A DNA stretch of 10,908 bases from Deltaproteobacteria bacterium (GTDB lineage Bacteria > Desulfobacterota > Desulfobulbia > Desulfobulbales > BM004): assembly GCA_019312695.1 (NCBI GenBank), contig JAFDCT010000160.1, positions 1 through 10,908 on the forward strand, written 5' to 3'. The notes beneath the pieces are model-generated. The model was not told the origin of the DNA, made no database searches, and worked only from the letters and a program-made list of their open reading frames with translations. The position numbers and the translations under genes are program-made. This document shows positions 5,636 to 10,908 of this stretch, piece after piece. Numbering within the stretch: the first letter of the stretch is position 1; each line of letters starts with the position of its first letter.

Positions 5636-6742
5636 GTGAAACTCAAGGTTGCACCCCATATAAGCACCCTGATCCCTTATCCACCGGGTAAGCCTATCGA
5701 GGAGCTGGAAAGGGAATACGGCATCAGCGGTTCCATCAAGCTGGCATCCAATGAGAATGCCTGGGGGCCATCACCCAGGGCGGTATGCGCCATTAAAGAT
5801 GCCCTGAAGAACCTGCACCGCTACCCTGACGGCAGCTGCTACTATCTGGCCCAAAGCCTGGCCGATAAAATTGGTGTAAAGCCTGAAGAAATAGTATTCG
5901 GCAATGGCTCAAATGAGATCATCGGACTACTGATAACCGCCTTTCTTCAGCCGGGAGAAGAAGTTATCAGCAGTCATCCAACATTTCTCATGTACCAGAA
6001 ACTGGTCCAGGTCCAGGGCGGTGTTAACAAGGTTGTTGAACTCTCAGAATCCATGCAGCATGACCTCAAGAGCATTCTGGACACAGTGTCACCCAAAACC
6101 AGGATGATCTTTCTCGATAATCCCAACAATCCCACCGGGACCATCATAGACCGGGATGATTTTGCCTCATTCATGGAACAGCTTCAGGATGATATCATCG
6201 TGGTGCTGGATGAGGCCTATGTTGATTTCGTGGCCCCGGAGCTGCGTATTGATGCGCTGTCCTATACAAGGAGCAGCAAGCCGGTGGCGGCCCTGCGTAC
6301 TTTTTCCAAGGCATATGGCCTCTCAGGTCTGCGGTTGGGATACGGCATAATGGATATTGAGATGGCAGGATATCTCAACCGTGTGCGCCAGCCTTTTAAT
6401 GTGAACTCCCTGGCTCAGGTGGGGGGTGTGGCGGCATTAGCAGATGATGAACATTATCAGATGACCCTGGAAAAAAGCCGGGAGGGCACAGCCTGGTTGA
6501 GCAGGGAGGTGGAAAAACTCGGCTGCCGCCCCATGGAAACACACACAAACTTTTTCCTTATAGATGTAAAAGGTGATGGCAGAAAACTGTATGAACACAT
6601 GCTGCATAAGGGGGTAATCGTCAGGCACATGCAGGCCTATGGCTATCCGAACTTTATCCGTATTACAGTAGGGCGCCAGGATGAAAATAAGCGGTTTGTC
6701 GGAGCCCTTGCCAGCAGTTTAAAAGAACTGGGCTATGGGTGA
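5636..6742 (+). CDS. hisC: Histidinol-phosphate aminotransferase
   Basis: PLP-dependent class I/II aminotransferase that makes histidinol phosphate from imidazole-acetol phosphate using glutamate; cytoplasmic, histidine pathway. Visible elements are KLASNENAWGPSP (35-47), YPDGSCYYL (63-71), the PLP-phosphate loop FGNGSNEII (88-96), FLDNPNNPTGT (159-169), LDEAYVDF with the PLP-ring aspartate D192, and TFSKAYGLSGLRLGYG with the Schiff-base lysine K225. The 368 residues are normal for HisC. The start is GTG 5636, backed by AAGGAG six bases upstream. It overlaps cmk by 8 bases, so the two are probably translationally coupled. No other his gene is nearby; a stand-alone hisC outside a his operon is common. 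Broad-specificity HisC-like enzymes acting on aromatic amino acids are an alternative. Confidence 0.92.
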   Translation: MKLKVAPHISTLIPYPPGKPIEELEREYGISGSIKLASNENAWGPSPRAVCAIKDALKNLHRYPDGSCYYLAQSLADKIGVKPEEIVFGNGSNEIIGLLITAFLQPGEEVISSHPTFLMYQKLVQVQGGVNKVVELSESMQHDLKSILDTVSPKTRMIFLDNPNNPTGTIIDRDDFASFMEQLQDDIIVVLDEAYVDFVAPELRIDALSYTRSSKPVAALRTFSKAYGLSGLRLGYGIMDIEMAGYLNRVRQPFNVNSLAQVGGVAALADDEHYQMTLEKSREGTAWLSREVEKLGCRPMETHTNFFLIDVKGDGRKLYEHMLHKGVIVRHMQAYGYPNFIRITVGRQDENKRFVGALASSLKELGYG

Positions 6743-7445
6743 GAAAAAAAATATCATTACCATAGACGGACCTTCCGGGGCAGGTAAGAGCACCATCAGT
6801 AAACTGCTGGCAGCAAAGCTGCATTACACCTACCTTGATACCGGCGCCATGTACCGTGTGGTGGGTCTGCAGGTACACCGCTCAGGCCTTGACCTGGAAA
6901 CTGCAAAGGGCAAGAAAGAACTGACTCATCTGCTTGACAGTCTTGATTTGAAGCTCGCTTCGGGAGCAGATAGCCAGGAAATAAGAGCTTTTCTGGCCGG
7001 GGAGGATGTGAGCGAGGCTATAAGAACGCCTGAAATGGCCATGGTGGCCTCGCGGGTTTCAGCTGAACCTGAAGTGCGCATTAAGCTTACCGAGATGCAG
7101 CGTGCTATCGGCAACAACGGTGCAATTGTTGCCGAGGGCCGCGATATGGGCACCGTTGTATTTCCGGATGCAAAGCACAAGTTTTTTTTAGACGCCTCAA
7201 CCGAGGAGAGAGCATTGCGGCGCCAGAAACAACTGCTCGAAAAAGGCCAGAAGATAGAATATACGGAGATTTTGAGCCAGATCAGGAAGCGGGACCTGGA
7301 TGACAGCAGCAGAGCATTGGCACCCTTGAAACCGGCCGCAGATGCCATTGTCATTGACTCCTCTGAGATGGGTATTGATGAGGTGGTTTCTTTTATACTT
7401 GCAGAAATTGATGAAGGCATGACGCGTGAAACGTTCAAACACTAA
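6735..7445 (+). CDS. cmk: Cytidylate kinase
   Basis: Phosphorylates CMP/dCMP with ATP in pyrimidine nucleotide recycling; cytoplasmic. The 236 residues show IDGPSGAGKST (10-20) with the P-loop, YLDTGAMYR (33-41) in the NMP-binding domain, VAEGRDMGTVVFPDA (132-146), FFLDASTEERALRR (150-163) and the lid sequence RKRDLDDSSRALAPLKPA (184-201) with the R-D-x-x-D-x-x-R spacing. The long NMP-binding insertion typical of bacterial Cmk is present (about 55-110). The ATG lies inside the end of hisC (8-base overlap) and has only a weak upstream purine signal, so translation likely depends on ribosomes leaving hisC. It is followed 18 bases later by the nucleotide-sugar gene. Confidence 0.96.
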   Translation: MGEKKNIITIDGPSGAGKSTISKLLAAKLHYTYLDTGAMYRVVGLQVHRSGLDLETAKGKKELTHLLDSLDLKLASGADSQEIRAFLAGEDVSEAIRTPEMAMVASRVSAEPEVRIKLTEMQRAIGNNGAIVAEGRDMGTVVFPDAKHKFFLDASTEERALRRQKQLLEKGQKIEYTEILSQIRKRDLDDSSRALAPLKPAADAIVIDSSEMGIDEVVSFILAEIDEGMTRETFKH

Positions 7446-7463
7446 TTAAAAGAGGTATCTACC

Positions 7464-8429
7464 ATGCATCTAGCAAAAAGAATTTTGGTGACAGGCGGGG
7501 CTGGTTTTCTAGGCTCCCATCTCTGTGCAAAACTTATTGAGCAGGGAAACGAGGTTATCTGCGTTGACAATCTATTCACCGGGACCAAGAGAAATATTTA
7601 TCCGCTGCTGGAGAAAATAGATTTTGAGTTCATGAGGCACGATATTACCTTTCCGCTTTACCTTGAAGTTGACGAGATTTACAACCTTGCCTGTCCGGCC
7701 TCACCGATACATTACCAGAATGATCCGGTACAAACCACAAAGGTGAATGTTCATGGTGCCATCAATATGCTGGGTCTGGCTAAGCGGGTGAAGGCAAAAA
7801 TCTTTCAGGCTTCGACTTCCGAGGTGTATGGTGATCCTGAGGTGCATCCGCAGCCGGAAAGTTACCGGGGCAACGTGAATCCCATAGGGCCCAGGTCCTG
7901 CTATGATGAGGGTAAGCGCTGCGCCGAAACCCTTTTCTTTGATTATTTACGGCAGCACAGACTGCCCATAAAGATCGCCAGGATATTCAATACCTATGGT
8001 CCCAATATGCATCCCTACGATGGCAGGGTGGTGTCAAATTTCATTCTACAGGCTTTGCAGAATAAACCTTTAACGGTCTACGGTGACGGCACCCAGTCCC
8101 GGTCTTTCTGCTATGTCGACGATTTAATTGATGGTTTTCTTCGTTTGATGCAAAGCAGCGACGACTTTACCGGTCCAGTCAATCTTGGCAACCCGGTGGA
8201 GTTTACCATGCTTGAGCTGGCCGAGCAGGTGAAGGAACTTACCAACACCAAGTCGGATATACAGTTTGAACCGCTGCCGGAAGATGACCCCAAGCAGCGG
8301 CAGCCTGACATAACACTTGCAAAGAATAAGCTAAATTGGGAGCCAACGGTACCCCTGCGGCATGGACTGGAAAAAACCATTGCCTACTTTGCAGACCTGC
8401 TGAAAGCTGAAATTATTAAGCCCAGCTGA
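7464..8429 (+). CDS. UDP-glucuronate decarboxylase (UDP-xylose synthase), extended SDR
   Basis: Extended short-chain dehydrogenase that oxidises and decarboxylates UDP-glucuronate with bound NAD, giving UDP-xylose (or the 4-keto intermediate in some bacteria). The 321 residues start with the Rossmann motif [11 protein letters not shown] (10-20). The decarboxylase-type stretch [19 protein letters not shown] (73-91) separates these enzymes from UDP-galactose epimerases. STSEVYGDP (117-125) holds T118 and E120, SCYDEGKR the catalytic pair Y147-K151, then [19 protein letters not shown] (176-194) and [13 protein letters not shown] near the C-terminus. All are typical of UXS. AGAGGT lies seven bases before the ATG. 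It is the last gene of the plus-strand run, ahead of a terminator-like hairpin. It probably supplies a pentose donor for a surface polysaccharide, but no partner transferase adjoins it. Confidence 0.93.
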   Translation: MHLAKRILVTGGAGFLGSHLCAKLIEQGNEVICVDNLFTGTKRNIYPLLEKIDFEFMRHDITFPLYLEVDEIYNLACPASPIHYQNDPVQTTKVNVHGAINMLGLAKRVKAKIFQASTSEVYGDPEVHPQPESYRGNVNPIGPRSCYDEGKRCAETLFFDYLRQHRLPIKIARIFNTYGPNMHPYDGRVVSNFILQALQNKPLTVYGDGTQSRSFCYVDDLIDGFLRLMQSSDDFTGPVNLGNPVEFTMLELAEQVKELTNTKSDIQFEPLPEDDPKQRQPDITLAKNKLNWEPTVPLRHGLEKTIAYFADLLKAEIIKPS

Positions 8430-8445
8430 GTGCGTCACGCTTCTG

Positions 8446-8475
8446 CGGCAACTAGTTATAATTGCTGGTTTTTTT
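8446..8475 (+). terminator. Probable terminator after the UDP-xylose synthase gene
   Basis: CGGCAA (8446-8451) pairs with TTGCTG (8462-8467) with one G-U pair across a 10-base loop, followed by one G and then seven T (8469-8475). The stem is short, but the T-run and the position 16 bases after the stop fit a rho-independent terminator at the convergence with the cyd operon. It overlaps the 3' end of the small cyd ORF on the other strand. Confidence 0.55.
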
Positions 8476-8547
8476 GAGCAGCAGTTCCGCGCCCGTGTAA
8501 GAGATGATGAGCAGTCCAAACCAACCAAGAATCATCAATGCTGTCAT
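8452..8547 (-). CDS. Candidate CydX-type small subunit of cytochrome bd (31 residues)
   Basis: Starts at ATG 8545-8547, 22 bases after the cydB stop, and ends with TAG. The product is one hydrophobic helix (about residues 3-18, ALMILGWFGLLIISYT), then G-A-E-L-L-L-K-K-T-S with a basic tail, the shape of a single-pass membrane microprotein. CydX/CydS-type subunits (about 30-40 residues) bind CydA and stabilise the haems in other cytochrome bd enzymes. They are encoded right after cydB and typically carry a tryptophan in or near the helix and a glutamate at its end; here W9 and E21. No clear ribosome site precedes the ATG, so translation may be coupled to cydB, or the start may be the second ATG at codon 5. 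The sequence is not close to E. coli CydX as I remember it, so the assignment rests on position, size and topology. Confidence 0.6.
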   Translation of the reverse strand: MTALMILGWFGLLIISYTGAELLLKKTSNYN

Positions 8548-8569
8548 TTTTTGTACGCTTTTTAAAGTC

Positions 8570-9718
8570 TTAATAAATCTCTTTGGCGGTAAAATCCGAG
8601 ACTTCGCCGGTTGAAATTTTTTCCCTGTCCATTATGTGCCAGAAATAGGCAATGTAAGCCAGGACAAAGGGTACGCCTAACGCTATATAGCCCATGGCCG
8701 TCAAGGTATACCTGCTGCTGGAACCATTATGAATGGTGAGGCTGCTGTTCAGGTCAAAGCTGGATGGATAAAACGGGGTATTATTAAACCCTGCTGTAAG
8801 GAACAGTCCAAAGGCTACAAGGACTGTCCCCAGGCCCGAATACCAGATACCGGCGGTACTTGTGAGCCGGCCAATGACTGCCCCCAGCAGAACAAGGAGA
8901 AGCCCTACAGCCAGCATGGCAGCTACCGCAGGCATGGCAAGAAGGTTCTGCAGGTATTTTCCGCTTTCCAAAAGTACTTTACCTGTTTCGGGATTAACAG
9001 CAAAACCCTCCCTGGCGGTCAAACTCACCATGAAGTAGAGCAGAAAGGGTATTGAGGCTGCCAGGTTTGCACTGACAGCTGTACGGAGCCTTTTTTCCAG
9101 GTCCTTAACGATATGGAGCCGGAAATCAATATTGTTGATGAGGTATAAAGCGCCAAGCATCCGGGCTAGAAAAACGAGAAAAAGGCCCAGAGCAACATTA
9201 AAGAAACTCATGGCTGCCTCCAAACCACGAAGGGGGTGCTGCCAGAGAACATGGTTATAGTCATCAAGCTGGAAACTGGAGCCGCTGAAAAACGTCGCCA
9301 GGGTTATGCCGATCAGAAGAATGCCGATGGTGCCGTTTACAAAGAGGAACATTTCGTAGGTCCTGGCGCCTAAAAGATTGCCTGGTTTTTTGCGGAATTC
9401 AAAACTGACAGCCTGCAGGACAAAGGTGAAAAGGATTGTGATCCAGACCCAGTAGGCTCCGCCAAAGCTGGTGGCATAAAAAAGCGGAAAGGCGGCAAAC
9501 AGGGCGCCGCTGAAAAGAACAAACGTGGTAAAGGTAAATTCCCATTTACGGCCCAGGGAGTTGACAATAAGGGATTTCTCCATATCGTTTCGGGCTACTG
9601 AATTCAGGAGGGACTGGCCGCCCTGGACAAAGGTCAGGAAAACAAACAAGGCGCCGATTAAGGAAATGATGATCCACCATAACTGCTGAAGCTGGGGAAG
9701 GGTAAGATTCTCAAACAT
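8570..9718 (-). CDS. cydB: Cytochrome bd quinol oxidase subunit II
   Basis: CydB is the membrane partner of CydA in the bd-type oxidase, which passes electrons from quinol to oxygen without pumping protons. The 382 residues have eight or nine hydrophobic segments. Family features include LGRKWEFTFTTFVLFSGALFAAFP (55-78), equivalent to the W-[DE]-x-x-x-W-x-x-x-x-GGALFAAWP region of better-known CydB, then VSFEFRKKP (104-112), the central RMLGALYLINN segment and a C-terminal YIAYFWHIMDREKI helix end. The N-terminal part is divergent from the E. coli form, as in many anaerobes. The ATG at 9716-9718 is preceded by GAGG within the last codons of cydA, with only three bases between the genes, so the subunits are co-translated. 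A one-helix ORF follows and may complete the complex. In strict anaerobes this enzyme is used for oxygen removal. Confidence 0.93.
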   Translation of the reverse strand: MFENLTLPQLQQLWWIIISLIGALFVFLTFVQGGQSLLNSVARNDMEKSLIVNSLGRKWEFTFTTFVLFSGALFAAFPLFYATSFGGAYWVWITILFTFVLQAVSFEFRKKPGNLLGARTYEMFLFVNGTIGILLIGITLATFFSGSSFQLDDYNHVLWQHPLRGLEAAMSFFNVALGLFLVFLARMLGALYLINNIDFRLHIVKDLEKRLRTAVSANLAASIPFLLYFMVSLTAREGFAVNPETGKVLLESGKYLQNLLAMPAVAAMLAVGLLLVLLGAVIGRLTSTAGIWYSGLGTVLVAFGLFLTAGFNNTPFYPSSFDLNSSLTIHNGSSSRYTLTAMGYIALGVPFVLAYIAYFWHIMDREKISTGEVSDFTAKEIY

Positions 9719-9721
9719 ACG

Positions 9722-10908
9722 TTAATCCTCTCTTGCTGTCTCAGGGCCGAGTTGTATCTGCTTCAGCATTATCCTGATTTCAGCAATAAGCAATACAGTG
9801 AACAGGAAAAGAAACAGAAAAAAAGTTGTCTGCACGGTCCCGGTGGTCAGATTGGAGCGGGCCACAGAAACCGGCATAATACCTTGGATTGCCCAGGGCT
9901 GGCGACCGACTTCGGCTACTATCCAGCCGGCCTGGCTGGCAATATATCCAAGAAAGACAGAAAATATGCCAAGCCGCAGCAGCCATTTTTTACGGGGGAT
10001 GGTGTCTTTATAGGTGTAATAGAGAAAGAGAAGAAAAATGAGCGGGAACAGGACGCCAAGCCCGACCATGATATGAAAGCTGTAAAATGTCAGCTGCACA
10101 GGGGGCACAGCCTCTTCAGCTTTTTTCAAGTAGCCGAAACCGAGATATTTTTCATAGTTCCTGAAATTGAGCAGGGCCATTTGGGCCCGTGCAGTATTTT
10201 TCTCTTTCCTGGCGGTCTTGTACTGTCTGAGCAGTTCGACGGCGATTCTGCCATTTTCGATCTTTTTGTCCATCCCGGTGATGTTGTGTTTGCTGTTGCC
10301 GTAAACAAGATCATTGATGCCCGGCACAAAGGATCCCGGCTGCCGGTTTGCCAGAAGGGAAAGCAGGCCGGGGATTTTAATTTTATGGCGAAACGTACTG
10401 CTGTTATCACCAGGGAGTTTTTCCGGATTTAAAATACCTGCAAGCACCAACCCAGCACTCTCTTCACCATTATAAAGGCCTTCAAAGGCCGCCAGTTTCA
10501 TGGGTTGATACCTGGCATTGGCGTAAGCAGCCTCGTCACCGGTGATGGCTACGAAAACAGAGGACAGCAGGCCGAAAACAGCTGCCACCAAGATAGACTT
10601 CTTGGCCATATCCTGGTGGCGCCCTTTCAGCAGAAACCAGGAGGAAACCGCCAGGACAAAGAGGGCGGCCAGCTGGAAACTCGCGCTGGTGGCATGGGCG
10701 AACTTGCTGACAACAACCGGCGACAGCAGCACTTCCCAAAAGCTCTCGATTTCAAAGCGGGCCTTGTTGGGATTGAATGATATGCCCACCGGGTTTTGCA
10801 TCCAGCCGTTTACAGCAAGGATCCAAAAGGCTGCAACGTTGGTGCCCAGAGCGACCATCCAGGTGACAAACATGCGCGCTCTTTGAGAAACCCGATCCCA
10901 ACCGAAAA
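9722..10908 (-). CDS. cydA: Cytochrome bd quinol oxidase subunit I (5' end outside window)
   Basis: CydA holds the three haems and the quinol site of the bd oxidase. The visible frame runs off the right edge; codons before the internal ATG at 10871-10873 read FGWDRVSQRAR, continuing the family sequence, so that ATG is not the start. Counting from it: KFAHATSASF (57-66) with H60 matching the haem b558 histidine (E. coli H186), GDEAAY (112-117) with the conserved acid of GDE[SA]xY, MKLAAFEG with K126 and E131 matching the quinol-binding K252 and E257, FHIMVGLG with M269 matching the other b558 ligand (M393), and GRQPWAIQG (323-331). The N-terminal haem b595 histidine lies outside the window. 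The C-terminal half of the Q-loop is shorter than in E. coli. TAA at 9722-9724 is three bases before cydB. Numbering equivalences are from memory of E. coli CydA. Confidence 0.96.
   Translation of the reverse strand, partial: FGWDRVSQRARMFVTWMVALGTNVAAFWILAVNGWMQNPVGISFNPNKARFEIESFWEVLLSPVVVSKFAHATSASFQLAALFVLAVSSWFLLKGRHQDMAKKSILVAAVFGLLSSVFVAITGDEAAYANARYQPMKLAAFEGLYNGEESAGLVLAGILNPEKLPGDNSSTFRHKIKIPGLLSLLANRQPGSFVPGINDLVYGNSKHNITGMDKKIENGRIAVELLRQYKTARKEKNTARAQMALLNFRNYEKYLGFGYLKKAEEAVPPVQLTFYSFHIMVGLGVLFPLIFLLFLYYTYKDTIPRKKWLLRLGIFSVFLGYIASQAGWIVAEVGRQPWAIQGIMPVSVARSNLTTGTVQTTFFLFLFLFTVLLIAEIRIMLKQIQLGPETARED

Noticed and set aside
9752..10432. Plus-strand open frame of 226 codons
   Set aside because: Entirely antisense to cydA, which carries haem and quinol motifs; low-complexity polar translation.

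Overview
The window reads like a chromosomal segment of an anaerobic, sulfur-metabolising bacterium, most likely a Desulfobacterota relative (Desulfobulbales-like). This is inferred from the gene content: a TusA/DsrE-type sulfur-carrier operon, a cytochrome bd oxidase of the kind such anaerobes use against oxygen, GatCA amidotransferase genes, and a hisC-cmk pair. No rRNA, tRNA, CRISPR array, insertion sequence or phage gene was seen. The placement is a judgement from protein character, not a search result.

Layout. (1) Positions 1-164 hold an internal piece of recN on the plus strand. It runs, through a stretch of about 24 bases that fits both genes, into a 3'-truncated family 2 glycosyltransferase on the minus strand (138-542). 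This looks like a deletion or assembly collapse between two convergent genes. (2) Positions 583-1787, minus strand, form a compact operon: tusA, a DsrE/TusD-like gene carrying an in-frame UAG just before its cysteine, a 101-residue DsrF/TusC-like gene, a 57-residue gene that may be DsrH/TusB-like, and a rho-independent terminator. (3) Positions 1788-2098 are a divergent, AT-rich intergenic region. (4) Positions 2099-8429, plus strand, are a tight seven-gene run: 5-formyl-THF cyclo-ligase, class II histone-deacetylase-family amidohydrolase, gatC, gatA, hisC, cmk and UDP-glucuronate decarboxylase, ending in a probable terminator. (5) Positions 8452-10908, minus strand, carry cydA (5' end outside the window), cydB and a 31-codon one-helix ORF that looks like a CydX-type small subunit.

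How the genes work together. The minus-strand sulfur operon would pass persulfide sulfur from TusA to a small DsrEFH/TusBCD-like set. The plus-strand run is general housekeeping (one-carbon metabolism, mischarged-tRNA amidation, histidine synthesis, CMP phosphorylation) plus a nucleotide-sugar enzyme and a deacetylase. CydAB with the small subunit forms a membrane quinol oxidase.

The most interesting region is the tusA-dsrE stretch. The DsrE-like frame continues with family-like sequence on both sides of a UAG. The tusA frame, a 21-codon spacer and the DsrE-like gene are also all in one frame, separated only by UAG codons. Pyrrolysine decoding, a sequencing error and a fresh nonsense mutation are the competing explanations. 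They can be separated by looking for pyl genes and checking reads.
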